A stretch of DNA of 64,000 nucleotides, taken from positions 119,803,001-119,867,000 of the forward strand of contig JAZBRS010000076.1 in the NCBI GenBank assembly GCA_037176725.1, in the 5' to 3' direction. Position numbers and translations under genes: made by a program. Origin of the DNA: Posidonia oceanica (lineage: Eukaryota > Streptophyta > Magnoliopsida > Alismatales > Posidoniaceae). Below the pieces are notes generated by a model. It was given only the letters and a program-made list of their open reading frames with translations, was not told the DNA's origin and did no database searches. Shown in pieces: positions 45,013 through 57,000 of the stretch (its first letter is position 1; the number at the start of each line of letters is the position of its first letter).

Positions 45013-46083
45013 GCTTGGGGCTTTGCTTTGCATTCAACTAGTCCTTAGTTTTGCATCGCTGATTAGAGCTGGCACCTACATGGAAAGCTCACTGCGAAGT
45101 GAGAATTTCCCCACACTTTCTGCATTGGCTAGGCAGGTCAACACTTCCAGCAGCAACAATCATCGTGGCAGCAACAACAACAATGACTCCGCCATCAACT
45201 ACTTCGAGCGGCACGCCGTCGCCTACGTCGACTCTCCCGATGAGCCTGCCAATGCAGCGAGTTAGCCAGACTCTACTCTACTAGATTATGCACCTAGCTC
45301 TACATACACTACACACACTACCACCATTGAGCTAGAGCATCACATCGTACTAGCTCGGTAAGGACTACAACCAGGGCAAAGACGACCTCGTCGCGCCGAA
45401 TGTGATTACACTCCTCTGGCCGAGCCATTGAGTGTCATCTTTCCCCAGGTTGAGTCACTCCTGAGGCTCCTAGCTGCTCATTCGTCACTGAACCCACCTC
45501 CATGGTGGCATGACATGAATCAATACTATAGTTTCCACCGATCCATGGGGCACTCGATGGATAAATGCGTCACATTGCGGGACGTCGTTCAGGGCCTGAT
45601 TGACCGAAAGGTCGTCAACGTTGTCGCGCAGGAGGCAGCATCTACACAGACATTTGCACATGCACATGCACCTGCACTCGCACTGGCACACCCTAGCATA
45701 GTCGGCCCTTCCTTGCCTGAGCCTGTAGGCTCCGAAGATGTCAGAACCTTGGTGGTCTTCTCCCTCATTCCTGTCCTTTCTGAGTCTAGCTTCGCCCTGA
45801 TGGATCCTTCTGATTCCATTGGTGCCATATCTTCTCCTTTCCCTTCCCAGCTCACCCGGAGGACGCTCGAGGATGCAGTAGCAACATTGCCAGCAGGCTC
45901 GACAGTAGCACAGCCCAAACCTGTGTTTCCATCAACCCCAGCAGCCCCAGTGCTCCTAGCACTGCCATCAGCAGACTCCGCAGCGTTGCTAGCCATCGCA
46001 GCAGCACCGGAGGCTCTAGCAGCATCAGTAGCACCAACAGCTCCAAAGCGGACCCAGCACCTCCATCATGAGGTTGCTGACAG
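45013..46083 (+). pseudogene. gag of element B, 3' part
   Basis: It continues B's capsid domain after the C insertion (LGALLCIQ, then SFASLIRAG and SLRSENFP motifs), then an Asn/Ser-rich linker. The zinc finger at about 45526-45570 has lost its first Cys (Tyr instead: YYSFHRSMGHSMDKC). The frame is open from 45428 to the end, with an Ala/Pro-rich tail rich in TPAAPVLLALP-type repeats. It ends at GCTGACAG|GTAAGT (donor GT at 46084), as in A. B retains CAG where A and C have TAG just after the finger. It is non-functional because of the insertion and upstream stops. Confidence 0.8.
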
Positions 46084-48043
46084 GTAAGTCCCTCTTACCT
46101 TTTCTTTTTCTTGCATTGTATTTTGTTTTTTTGATTTTTTGTTTGTTTTTGCATTTTCATGCCTTATCAAAAAACCATAAAAAATTATAAAACCATGAAA
46201 ATACCGAAAACATGTCTTTTCATTTCCTGCATGCACATTTCATTTCTCCTGCATCCTAGAAAACACAAAAATATAAAAAATAAAATTTGCAAAAAAAAAA
46301 ACAAAAACATGTTTTCCCTTTCCGTTAGTTTTTGAGTTTATGTTATTCCTAAAAAACAAAAAACCATAAAAATTACAAAACCAACCAAAACCCCAAAAAT
46401 ATGCTTGTTTCCGTCTAAAAATACAAAAACTCACAAAAATTTGTATAATCCAAAAACCGACTTTGGACAAACAAGTAGTGCCGAGAGGATGTCATGCATC
46501 AACCATCTCTGACAGTACTCACCCGAGTAGTGCCATTTCATTGCATGTGACTACAGAGTGAGACCTAGAGCAGAATAGAGAATCTCGTTGAGTGCGAAAC
46601 TCCAAAAGCGAGATCTATCCCATCCAGAGAGTCTACTAGACATGGAAAGGACCAAAGCCGAGCATAGCATAGCCAAGGGTTGTACGTACACATAGCAGAC
46701 GCTGAAGGTGTACGTCGAACAACCGAACTCTTAACTCTTCACTGGGGCCGCTACCCCAAGAGGGTGAAGAAAATGCATATCTAAAAGAATTGAGTGCATG
46801 TGAGCTAAAAAAAATGATGACAAGATATGCATACTGGGCATAAAAGAAAAATGAGGATAGAAGTTGAAGAAAGAAGGTGCCCATGAGAGGAGTGACTTGG
46901 ACGTGCATCGAAGCCGCCACAACCTCCAACTACAGCACAACATCACCAACTGCACGAGAAGGACCATCAGGAGGGCCTGACCCCACCCTCCGAGCACAAC
47001 AACATGCCCAAATCCCTCGTGCAAGCAACAAGTCTACCTCCCTAGCAGGTCAGATGCAAATCTAGTCACTCATGAGGGGAAAAGAAATATTATTCCGAGA
47101 GCATCAAAAGCGGTAGTCGGTCCCTGAGGAGTTAAGATGGAGGCCACAAGGCTACATCCAATGTTTCTGCTACCAACATGTAGGCAAAGGCTATACTCTG
47201 CAAAGTTGAGGACTCATCTCGAACTAAAAAGTGAGTGTGAGAGCCACCAACCACAACATTGGCATGGCACTGCTTGATGATCAGTGAGTCTCCTGAATCA
47301 GGACGTGCAGAAGCATCCTCTTGCCAAACAAGTGCTTTGAATCCGAAGCCAACAAAAACATAATAACTGCAATAATATCCTATCTTCCCCTTCTCCCTGT
47401 TTTCGAAAATCAGAGCCAAGGACGAGCATTGTTTTCAAACCTAGCATCATCTTTTCTTTACAAAACCCTTGCTCAGAGGCTCCGTGCTTTTCAAGTTTTG
47501 GCCGCCCATTTTGTTGGGTGGTCTGTGATGACCGATATGTTCAACGTTTTCCACTTTGTGGTGCTACATTACATGCCCGCTCTGAGACCGTTGCACCCCC
47601 ACACGGTGGGTCCTCGCATTTCTCCTGCATTACTCGCTTTTCCAGCATTCCTCGCATGTCCCTGCTTCCCTTGCATTTTCCCTGCACTTATTGCATTCTC
47701 CATGCATACCCATCCTGCATCGGGATGGCAGCCTTAACTGCCCCGTTGATGCCCGTCAAAATGTTTGCATCGGGTTGGTACCCCTAACTACTCGGTTGGC
47801 AAGCACGTCAGTCTTGTCTCCATTCTCCACATTTCGATGCAAAGGATGCTTCGGTTGTCCCCTGGTATCTTCTTCCTGATACCAGGGGCATCTTTTCTAC
47901 TGCCCTATGGTATCACATTCCCATCTGCATCCTGGCTGACACCCTAACTGTCATGCGAGTGTCCACGGACCTCTACCACACCTTTGGGTGTGGTATTCCC
48001 GTTGCACTTTGCATCTATGGTTACAGGTCATCCGACTTGTCAT
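46084..48043 (+). other. 3' region of element B
   Basis: Homologous to 11302-13600 of A. It starts GTAAGT, has A-rich runs (46260-46440), shares the ATTTGTATAATCC and ACTTTGGACAAACAAGTAG segment, and carries the GGTATC...GATACC hairpin near 47863 followed by GGGGCATCTTTTCTACTGCCC. No coding frame was recognised. Homology to A ends near 48043, with no 48-bp array, LTR or PPT, because D is inserted there. Confidence 0.55.
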
Positions 48044-48717
48044 TGTGGATATGGGGTTTTGGAGGAGAAGAAGCTTGTTTTGTTTATTTGTGCTTTTTCT
48101 CGACGTCCCCTTTTTTTGTATCCAATTCCATCACTCCACAGTTGATGAAATTGGTGTGATCGCCACTCTAGATTCGCTTTCGCCGGCCGTCGAGACGCCT
48201 TGGGAGATGTAGGGTGTGGGTTCGGCTACCTTGGGACAACACCGGCGTTGCCCAAGGGTGCCCGTGCTTCATGAGTCTTTTCTTCTTCTTCTTCTTTCTT
48301 GTAAAACATATGTTGGAAAAATAAAGTATGGATTAATATGGTGTAGTAGCTTATTCAGAGTATATAGAATAGAATATAAAGAAACACGAAAAAACACTTA
48401 CCCGAGGGGTTTGATTCCCTTGGTTGCAACTAATGGAAATGAATATGCTTTGCTATACTACGAAATTAAAAATATGATATGAAAAAGAAAAACTAAAGAG
48501 AGCCCCCTTTTTATCTATGCATGGAATGCAAGATGTGTCGACATGATGTTACTGACAACAGAGGAAGACTCAAGCTCTTCTCTTACTCGGGATCCCCTTT
48601 CTCAAAACTCTCTCAAAATCTGGTTTCTCTCTCTAGGAATCTCTCCACTATTTTTCACTTCTCAAAAATTTGTCCTCCTAAAAATATCCGTCCCTTGACC
48701 CTGTGGGGGTATCCCTG

Positions 48718-48725
48718 CTTTTATA
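48718..48725 (-). promoter_or_regulatory. TATA box of LTR D
   Basis: On the minus strand, CTATAAAAGCAGGGATACCC is a strong plant TATA context, followed by GAGAGAGAAACC-type leader sequence. It lies about 600 bp into the LTR and about 60 bp downstream of the palindrome module. Confidence 0.6.
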
Positions 48726-48784
48726 GAAGCAGGAGAGGAACAAAAAAGGAATTGAATGACCAGATCAGCAAACTTTCCAATTTA

Positions 48785-49110
48785 GGAGTGTTATACCCTG
48801 GAAATCCAGCGCATAACGTTATAAGCTGGAATCCCAGTGTATAACGACCTCCGAGGTACAGCTGCCAGGATAAAGGAATATTCCCTAATTAAAACTTGAT
48901 TAAGTGTCATTAAACTAGTGTTAATTGCTTTGACCGGTCAACAGAGTCTAAAGAATGCAAAAACACAGATTTCGTATTTGGCCAAATAAAGAAAGTTTGT
49001 GGCTGGCACTGGGCTTCCACGTTAGACGTTGGAAAACCAGCGGCCAACGTTAAACGTTGGAAAACCAACGTCCAACATTATAAGCTGGGAATCCAGCGTA
49101 TAACGCCCTC
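48785..49110 (-). promoter_or_regulatory. CGTNNNACG promoter module in LTR D
   Basis: Exact sites are at 49020 (TAG), 49048 (TAA) and 49097 (ATA), with one-mismatch sites nearby. Several pair into longer hairpins: CGTTATAAGCTGG with CCAGCGTATAACG (12 of 13 pairs), and ACGTTGG-AAAA-CCAACGT. The module is upstream of the minus-strand TATA at 48718-48725. Confidence 0.55.
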
Positions 49111-49321
49111 AGACAATCCAACTTCCAAATTTGGTCAAGAAATGAAGGACATTCAAGTTGCTGACACTTAAAGCTTAATAAGGGATGAAATAATGTTTTG
49201 AACTAGAGAATAGGTGTTTGGCTCAAGTGACAGGTCCTGGATTGAGCAAAGAGCTTCTAGGGACGACCTAATGCAACAGACTACACTACCATGAAGGGAG
49301 TGCCAAAATGAGGTATCTACA

Positions 49322-49335
49322 GATTGCCCCTCCTT
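49322..49335 (-). other. Polypurine tract of element D
   Basis: The minus strand reads AAGGAGGGGCAATC directly before TGTAGATACC. It is the counterpart of AGGGAGGGGCATC in C and E. Confidence 0.65.
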
Positions 49336-49469
49336 GAAAATGGCTTCGGCATGAAGTTATCTACAAGGCGAGACGATACCCCCGTGTGGCGCTATCCTGG
49401 GATCCTAAAAGAAATCCAATGCCTGCTGCCACTAGACTTGGACGAGACATAATGAGGGTCGGCTAAAGA

Positions 49470-49740
49470 AACAAGGCCAAGGGGATTGCCCAAGGGGAAC
49501 AGACTAAAGACACGACCGTGGGGGTTGCCCACAGGGGTTGAACTAAAAGACACTGCCACAGGGGTTACCCGCAGGGGTCAAACTAAAGACATTGCCACGG
49601 GGGTTGCCCACAGGGGTCAAACTAAAGACACTGCTACAGGGATTGCTCGCAGGGGTCAAACTAAAAGACACTGCCATGGGGGTTGCCCGCAGGGGTCAAG
49701 CTAAAAGACATGGCCACGGGGGTTGCCTATGAGAGTCAAG
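49470..49740 (-). repeat. 40-bp array of element D, about 6 copies
   Basis: On the plus strand each unit contains AAAGACACTGCCAC then GGGGTTGCCCGCAGGGGTCA, with a period of about 39-40 bp. It belongs to the same family as the array at 51170-51785. Confidence 0.75.
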
Positions 49741-49984
49741 CTTAAAAGATGGATAGCTAATGTTTCCGATGACCACTTAATGCAAATGCAATGCAATGCG
49801 TTATGCATGGATGCGTACTGGCGGGAATGCGAAGGAGGTGATCATGATATACAATGCATGACCCTAGATAATGAGGTTCCTCCATCATTGCCGGCTTTAA
49901 TTTGTATACCGGGTTGGCTCAGGAACTTTTCTCACCACCTAAGGCAAACTGACAAATGAGTGGATGCAATTTTGTCATAATCTG

Positions 49985-50470
49985 GTGCCCTTTCATCAAA
50001 TGTAGCCTACACTCTCCACAGGGACCGTCGTCTTATGATACGTGGGTTGGTGAGCGAGAGGTCCATGATGTTCTCAGTTGTTGGGCAAAGGGGGTTGACC
50101 TTTTCTCTGCTAGCTGCGTTGGCTCTATTTGTCACAATCAAGTGTCCTTTCATTGAATATTGCCTACATTCTCGACAGAGGCCGTCGTCTTGTGACCCGG
50201 AATCAATGAACGATGGGTCCACTAATACCATTGGTTTTATTCACCAGAATCAAGTGTCCTTTCATCGAATGTTGCCTACATTCTCGACAGAGACCGTCGT
50301 CTTCTGACCCGGGAGTTAGTGAACGATGGGTCCACTAATACCGTTGGATTTATTCGATAGAATCAAGTGTCCTTTTATCAAATGTTGCCTACATTCTCGA
50401 CAGAGACCGTCGTCTTCTGACCCGGGAGTTAGTGAACGATGGGTCCACTAATACCGTTGGCTTTGCTTTG
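49985..50470 (-). repeat. 112-bp array of element D
   Basis: Units begin near 50140, 50252 and 50364 with AAGTGTCCTTTCAT and contain GCCTACATTCTCGACAGAG, ACCGTCGTCTTCTGACCC and GAACGATGGGTCCACTAATA. A diverged copy starts near 49985. Confidence 0.75.
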
Positions 50471-51169
50471 TTTACCCCGTTGTGCTCCAAGGTACCTGCT
50501 TTTGGATTGTTTGCTTTGTTTACCTGGTTGTGCTCTAGGGTTCTTTGCTTTGGTTGCCCGGTTGTGCTCCGGGATACCTGCTGGTTTGCTTTTGTTAAGG
50601 GACACGGCCACGGGGGTTGCCCGAGGGGGTCAAATGGAAAATTAAAGACACTGCCATGGGGGTTGCCCAAGGGGGTCAAACAAAATCTAAAGACATTGCC
50701 AAGGGGCTTGCCCAAGGGGGTTGAACTGAAATTTAAAAGCCTGAGCTAGATCAGTCATCCAACACTCATAGAAAACGAGCTGGATTAGTGATCGAACACT
50801 CGAAAATCGATCTTTAGGTGTTGCCCAAAGGGATAAAGCTGAAATTTAAAAGACACTGCCGAGGGAGTTGCCCAAGGGGGTCGAACTGAAATTTAAAAGA
50901 CTTGAGCTGGATCAATCATCCAACACTCAGAGAAAATGAGCTGGATCAGTGATCCAACACTCGAAAATCGACCTTTGGGTGTTGCCCAAAGGGATAAAGC
51001 TGAAATTTAAAAGACACTGCCGAGGGGGTTGCCTAAGGCGGTCGAACTGAAATTTAAAAGACTTGAGCTGGATTAATCATCCAACACTCAGAGAAAATGA
51101 GCCGGATCAATGAACCAACACTCGAAAATCGACCTATGGGTGTTGCCCAAAGGGATAAAGCTGAAATAA
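50471..51169 (-). repeat. Composite repeats of element D
   Basis: Three blocks of about 150 bp alternate AAAGACACTGCC, GGGGTTGCCCAAGGGGGTC and GAGCTGGAT.A.TCATCCAACACTC segments (starts near 50742, 50900, 51060). No coding frame is convincing. The 50471-50590 stretch has GTTTGCTTTG and GTTGTGCTC short repeats. Confidence 0.65.
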
Positions 51170-51785
51170 AATCACCAAGGGGATTGCTCAGGGGAAAGCT
51201 GAAATAAAACATGTCAAGGGGGTTGCCCAAGGAAAAGCTGTGATAAAATCGCCGAGAGGGTTGCCCAAGGGAAAGCTGAAATAAAACATGCCAAGGGGGT
51301 TGCCCAAGGGAAAGCTGTGATAAAATTTGCCGAGGGGGGGTTACCCAAGGAAAAACTGAACTAAGACATGCCAAGGGGGTTGCCCAAGGAAAAGCTGTGA
51401 TAAAACATGCCAAGGAGGTTGCCCAAGGAAAGTTGAGATAAAACATGCCAAGGGGGTTGCCCAAGGAAAGCTGAAATGAAAATCGCCGAGGGGGTTGCCC
51501 AGGGGGAAAGCTGTGATAAAACATGCCAAGGGGGTTGCCCAAGGAAAGCTGAAATAAAAATCGCCGAAGGGGTGGCCCAAGGAAGCTGTGATAAAACACG
51601 CCATGGGGGTTGCCCAAGGAAAGCTGAGATAAAACATGCCAAGGGGGTTGCCCAAGGAAAGCTGAAATGAAAGTTGCCGAGGGGGTTGCCCAGGGGGAAG
51701 GCTGTGATAAAATATGCCAAGGGGGTTGCTCAAGGAAAGCTGAAATAAAAATCACCGAGGGGGTTGCCCAGGGGAATAAAAGGAT
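51170..51785 (-). repeat. 40-bp GGGGGTTGCCCAAGG array of element D
   Basis: About 15-16 units carry AAGCTGAAATAAAACATGCC plus AAGGGGGTTGCCCAAGG, with alternating GCCGAGG and GCCAAGG forms. The repeated ORFs of both strands here are products of the repeat. Confidence 0.85.
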
Positions 51786-51855
51786 AATTCTTCAGTTGCA
51801 TTGGCTTTGTTTGCCTAGTTGTGCTCTGAGAAATTCTGATTCACTGTTGGTTCTG

Positions 51856-51955
51856 CTTTGGATCGTTGGACGTTAGCTTTGCAGCGTTCAATGTTGGGCT
51901 GGCTGATCTCCGCGTCTAATATTGGAGGGCTTGAAGGCTACGTATAACGTCTCGA
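51856..51955 (+). promoter_or_regulatory. CGTNNNACG module upstream of P1
   Basis: Exact sites are at 51864 (TGG) and 51941 (ATA). The 17-mer CTTTGGATCGTTGGACG is identical to 2442-2458 in LTR A. A TATA box follows about 100 bp downstream (TATATTAA at 52050-52057). Confidence 0.55.
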
Positions 51956-52049
51956 GACAGACTACCTTCCTTTCCTGTTCTGATATCACCATTTTGGCTG
52001 TAAATCTCTGATTTCTTGGTGTTTCCTTTCTTGTGAAGGCATCAAGGCC

Positions 52050-52057
52050 TATATTAA
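52050..52057 (+). promoter_or_regulatory. Candidate TATA box of P1
   Basis: CCTATATTAAGCCCTTCCC lies between the module and the first ATG (52141). Its GCC-rich downstream flank resembles that of P3 (TTATAAAAGCCTGGCC). Confidence 0.45.
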
Positions 52058-52140
52058 GCCCTTCCCTTGGCTTTGATCTGTAAAACATTACTGAATTTCT
52101 CTTTTGGTTGGTTTCTGTCAACGAGTTGCAGCTTTCTCTT

Positions 52141-53498
52141 ATGGATCTGTGCGAGATTCCGCATCATGTCTTTCGAGTAGCCATTTTTTCTTCTCCTTTT
52201 GATCTAGTGCAACTCCAGCTGGAGACCATGCCCAATCACCTGGTGAATCTTCTGGTGAACAAGAAGGTATTTCTTCTTTTCCTACTATTTTCTTCTTTTA
52301 TTTGATGCTCTTGCTCTTGTATCTTTCTTTTACGCTGATTTTTATTCCATAGCCCTTGGCCTCTTCAAATAACAATCGTGATCCAAAAGCCTATCAGCTG
52401 GACTGGATTCAGCATTTTCGCACTTGGACATTGAAGAAATATTGTGAGCGCTTGGAGGAGGTTGGCCTTTGTCAAAACTCTCTAGCAATTGCGGCAACCT
52501 ATTGATTGGAAGGCAATTTTTGGCCTCTATGGGCTATGGAACCCCCTAACTCACACGTTTTTCACCTCCTCGGGGGAGCTGACTATTCTTCTGGAGGAGG
52601 TAAGCGTCCTATTAGGCATTCAGCAAGCTGACTCGTCTATTTATTCTAGGGACGCATATCTCCTGCCGACCGGGATAGTAGTATCTTTTTTCCTTTTGAA
52701 ACGTATCTTCGGTTCTGTCATTGTGCTGGAGGACCTGGTATTAGATGGCTACATCAATCTTGCTTCTTTGTGGAAGTTCTTCTTGAAGCAGCGTGACAAC
52801 ATACACTGTGAAGCTTCCTGCTTGGAGTGCATTTTTGTTCTGATTGGGGGGCTAGTGCTTTTCCCAAATGAAACCTTAACCATTAGTGCTTATCATGCCA
52901 AGCTTATGTGCATATGCGTTCGCAACCCGAAGAAGAGTCTAAGTCAGTCTATGCTAGCCTTTGCTATTCGAGGCTTATCCAGTGCCTGCCACGGGGGACC
53001 GTTCTTTGGGTCGCCTTTTTTGATTCTGCGCTGGCTGGCTAGAGGAACACTTCCTGCTGCCCGCTCTTGATGTTAATCTCCCTATTAAGGAGTACGTCTG
53101 CCGATTTTGCGCCTCATATAGACTCCTTCAATCCTCTTTCATCCTTTTGGATGATATCTGATCTAGAATATTTCTTGATGTTGATTGGGGCAATAGAGTT
53201 CGTGAGGTATAACCCCCAATGTTGCTTCTCGATGTTGGGCATTCCCCGAGCCATACCTCCCATGCCTCGCTTTTTAGATATGATTCTTCCGCACTTGAGA
53301 GACACTCCCGGAGATATTATTCAGGTCTATTATCAAACCAGCATCTGGGACGGAAAGGGATGGAACCGTGTCCTCTCTTCGTGGGAAAATCCGAATGCAG
53401 ACCGTGAGGCTATCTCCCTCGCCACTAATGATGTCTGGTATGAGGGTGTGAGACCTAAGTTAGCCATTGAATTTCCTGCAAAGAAACAGAAAATGTAA
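52141..53498 (+). pseudogene. P1: antisense PMD/DUF7745-like gene in D
   Basis: Exon 1 is 52141-52266 (starting MDLCEIPHH, ending NKK). A phase-0 intron of 86 bp (AAG|GTATTT to TTCCATAG) follows, then exon 2 from 52353. PMD-like marks: the TFFTSSGELTILLEEVSVLLGI block (about 52555-52620), IGGLVLFPNETL near 52840, GGPFFGSPFLILRWL near 53000, and YNPQCCFSMLGI near 53215. It ends with a basic AKKQKM tail; AATAAA is at 53522. Frame changes are needed near 52480, near 53040 and before 53155, so it is broken. Paralogy with P3 is clear (same intron position, same blocks). Function unknown; alternatives are a host-derived or transposase-associated PMD gene. Confidence 0.65.
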
Positions 53499-53521
53499 TT
53501 AGGATTGTACCCTTTATCATT

Positions 53522-53527
53522 AATAAA
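53522..53527 (+). terminator. Poly(A) signal of P1
   Basis: AATAAA lies 24 bp after the stop, followed by T-rich sequence and a second AATAAA near 53565. Confidence 0.45.
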
Positions 53528-53624
53528 ATTCTATTTTGTTCCTTTTTGTCTCTTTTTATTTTTCAATAAATCTGTATGGCTTTTGTCAAGTGAAAAATCA
53601 AAGTTCAGAAACTTCCCTGAATTT

Positions 53625-53775
53625 AAAACGTTATACGCGGCGAGAGGCACGGCCAATGTTATACGTTGATAATATCAGCAGATAACGTTTTAGCTTTCAA
53701 AATGTTGGACGGGCCACATTGCATGGATAACGTTTTGGCTTCCCGATGCGTTAGACGGCCCAGATCACATGTATA
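53625..53775 (+). promoter_or_regulatory. CGTNNNACG module upstream of P2
   Basis: Exact sites are at 53629 (TAT) and 53749 (TAG), with one-mismatch copies at 53657 and 53703. TATAAA follows at 53787-53792, about 30 bp from the last exact site. Confidence 0.55.
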
Positions 53776-53786
53776 ACATTGAATGG

Positions 53787-53792
53787 TATAAA
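53787..53792 (+). promoter_or_regulatory. Candidate TATA box of P2
   Basis: GGTATAAACCCTCTG is about 230 bp upstream of the chosen ATG at 54023. The minus-strand ORF covering this area is a composition shadow. Confidence 0.45.
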
Positions 53793-54022
53793 CCCTCTGT
53801 CCTACGCAGTGGGTGGCCATTCCATCTTCAAACCTCTCTTCTCCGGCGATGGTAGGGCATCCTTTGAGCTCCGGCGAACTAAGAAACCTCCGGTGACCTT
53901 TCCCCCTTCTTTTGACCATGGAACGATGAATCTCATACACATAAGCGCAGGCTGGGAAGAGAGCTTGGACTAGGGCCAGGCCGTCATCTGCCAGTGAGCA
54001 TGGGGAGGCGACGTCAGTGTCT

Positions 54023-57000
54023 ATGGAGGCACCAGCGAGTACTTCCACGGCAGGGGAGGTGGCGACGGCGGCTGTGGAGGTTTTGACGGTTGCTGTAGAG
54101 GCCGTGGTGGTGGGTCCAGGTGCTGTGGAGGCTAGCGAGGTGGTCGGTGGCCTTGCCTTGGTTGTTGAGGAGGCAGGGGGCACTGGCGGTGAGGGCGGTG
54201 GGCCGACTGAGGCGGTAGTTGCAGAGACGGGGGCCGGAGACACCAGCGGTGAGGCTGCGAAGGCCGGGACGGAGCCGGATATTAGTTCTGGCGGTTCCTT
54301 CAACTACGGGGACTCAAAGGAGGAGTTCGAGGAGATGGTCTCGGAGACGAGATCCGAGGAGACAGTTCCTGAGGTGGGTTCAGACGAGGCGGGACCTGCG
54401 AAGGAGTCGGAGGTGAGACCAGTCGACCCCCTCATCACGTAGTTCGGTGAAGATGATGGCTGGTGGAGAAACATGGTGGACTTCGTCCGTCAAGAGGCGG
54501 AGGGTGGCGTGAGGGATCTCCCAGGCTTCTGGCAGGACTAGATCCCTCGGGATGAGGTACAGGCATCGGGACCGCGTAGGGACGCATCCCGATTGGAGTA
54601 TGCCACTGCCACGCTAGCTTCGAGGGGGTAGGTAGCCATTTTTCTATTTTTTTTCTTTTATTTAACTTGATTATTCAGCCTGACTGACAATTTCTTTTCT
54701 TTTGCAGAGTCGGGCACCTGCTGTGATTCGCTGTTACTGGGGACAGGTCCACCGGTCCTATGCCCTACTGGCTCCCTTCCAGCAGGAGCATCTGGATCAG
54801 ATGGGATTCAGACATTTCCTATCCATCCCGGACTTTCCTCTATGTCTGATGTTCCTAGAGGCCGTCGTGGAGTGGTGGAACTTCTGCACCAGCTCGATCG
54901 TCACGAGGGCAGGCGAGTTTGTCCTTTCTTTGGAGGACATGGTGCGGCGGACCAGTTTGCAGGTGACGGGTCGACCAGTGACAGGACGGGTGCGCTCGGA
55001 CTACCCGATCTTGGCGCGGGAGCTCGTCGGTCGACTGTTGGCCATGAGCGGGCACCAGCTTGTGGTTATCACCTCTGCTGTTCGTCGGGTTAGTGACTTG
55101 GCGGAGACAGTGGTTGGACCGGGCATGGAGGCCGACCAGTAGTTGCAGGCCTTCTTGCTGGTGTTGTTCGGGGAGGTGCTTTTCTCTCACGCCTCCTCGA
55201 AGTTGTCCGCTGTGTTTCTTCCCTCCTGGCAGACCTGGAGCGAGTAGGAGAGTATGCTTGGGGTGCGGCTAGCCTGGCACAGCTGTATTGTATGCTCTTC
55301 CGCTTCACAGATGGCAGTTCTTGCTAGCTAGGCGAGAATCTGCCTTTTCTTCAGGCAAAAAGGCACGTTTAATTGTGACTTTGCAGAATCTGATATGCCA
55401 CTAAACGTTCTTGCTTTTCGTGCAGATGTGGGCATGGGATCATTTCGCCTTCCTGTGACCTGCCCCTCCTTTTGTTCCTCCAACGGGCGTTCCCTTTCCT
55501 TAGGGACTGTTTTGGGTTGATGTTGAGCTGGCCCTTGAGCCAGCGGACGACAATAGCTATGTCGACCGTCTGCTATTTGAGATGCTGGTCCCAGTACAGG
55601 TAATCTGCCTTCGTTTCACTTTTCAACTTCTGTTCATTTATTTACTTATTCTGCTCGTTGACATGTATTACTTCTTGTAGGTAGTCTGGCATCCGTATGC
55701 TGTGGGAGAGCATGCGGACGTTCCCGAGATTGCTTGTGACCGGGCCATTTTTGACCGTGACATTTGGATCCATTGCTGGAACCATTGCCATTTTCAGTAG
55801 ATTGGTAGGGTGCTACGACAGTTGGGGCGCCGGCAAATCCAGCCTCGACCACCTCCTCACAGGGTTTGGCGAGAGACACGCGGTGGGGGTAGCCGTGCTC
55901 GCCATTGGATGGACGTCTACGGTCCCCAGCTCCTAGACTGGGCTCGCCGTGGTTCTCCCTCCCCAACAGACATGACAGAGGAGGACGAGGTGGCGTGGGC
56001 TGTGTGGATGGACACAGAGTTCTCTTCTTCGATGGTTTTCCACCGGACCCACTTCCTCAGGTGCGGGAACCTTCCTTTGGGGGACACAGATCCCAGGGAG
56101 GCTGTGATGTCTCGAGTGGCCCTGCTAGGGGAGGCTCAGTCTTACTGAGCCCAGCTGGAGATCGCGGTGAGCTTTTCAATTTCATTTTGTAAACTGTTAA
56201 TTCAATTTTGCTAACTTGCTTTCTTTCTTTTGCAACTCAAGGTGGTAGATGAGCGGGCTCTGTGGGAGAGCAGCCTGACTCAGAAGCTCTCCGCTCTGAC
56301 CGGAGAGATCGAGCGCCTGCGTGCTTCGCCTCTCAGGTATCTTCATATTTCTTATAGCTTTTGTAGTCTGATTATGAACTGTAGCTGATTGTATTTTCTT
56401 TCTTTGCAGCCCTTAACTAGCACCGCCCCTCCTCTGGACCAGCATAAGGTATAAATGTCTTTATTATTTTTCCTTTCTGCTTTTAGTTAAATTCCTCTTG
56501 ATTCTGACATTACTGCTTGTAGGTTGCTTATCTGGAGAGTGAGCTGAAGGAGCAAGTTGGCGACTTCATCGCTGCTAGCTCTATTGGGAGGTTGGAGGAG
56601 CTAGTGGAGACTATTGCTACTCGACATGCTTGGATCCGGGAGTTGGAGCAGCAGGTTGCTGACAGGGACGCTGAGATTGCCTGGACTCAGGCGGTATGAT
56701 TTGATTCAGTGCTCTTTTATTTCTATGTCCTTGCTTGTGTCTGATATTTTGATTGTTTCCTTCCTCAGAGTTGGCGAGGCACAAAGTTGTTCGCCTCTCA
56801 GCTTCAGGCAGAGCTAGGGCACTACCGAATGTATGCCTGCGAGTCTAGTGCCAGGTTGGGGGAGACCGTTCCTCCTGCACCGAGCCACCAGTCGGATAGC
56901 CGCCGCTCCCGATCTGTTTCCACGGCTCCGGCAGGCCTTTCCATTCACCAGTCACCTCGGCCTCCTACAGCTCCTTCTCCGGCTCCTCCTTTAGCTCTCG

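Larger units (their letters stand above)
14517..48043 (+). mobile_element. Element B: pol-less Tat-type element split by C
   Basis: B comprises 14517-17046 and 45008-48043, separated by element C. Removing C and one CCAGC copy restores gag continuity (the IKGAQPALGAL-type motif crosses the site). B has PBS, leader, gag, the GACAG|GTAAGT junction and a 3' region like A's, with no protease or pol. Its 3' LTR is absent: homology to A stops near 48043, where element D appears to be inserted. It is more decayed than C. Confidence 0.65.
48044..49321 (-). repeat. 3' LTR of element D, about 1.28 kb
   Basis: It starts (minus) TGTAGATACCTCATTTTGG after the PPT and ends about ATATCCACA at 48044. Near the end, GAGTGGCGATCACACCAATTTC parallels the GTGGCGACTCTGATTTG found in the last 125 bp of C's LTR. 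Inside are the promoter module (48785-49110), a TATA box (48718-48725) and a donor-like GGGTAAGTG (GT at 48401/48400 on the minus strand). The left boundary is inferred from where B homology stops. Confidence 0.55.

Noticed and set aside
52489..53070. P1 as an intact single-exon gene in this open frame
   Set aside because: The frame starts at a non-ATG codon. Homologous sequence continues in other frames on both sides, and an upstream exon with good splice sites joins in a different frame.
53659..54303. 214-codon minus-strand ORF opposite P2 exon 1
   Set aside because: It is Pro/Ala/Ser/Thr-rich and mirrors the GC-rich acidic exon. P2 has splice sites and PMD homology downstream; the minus frame has neither.
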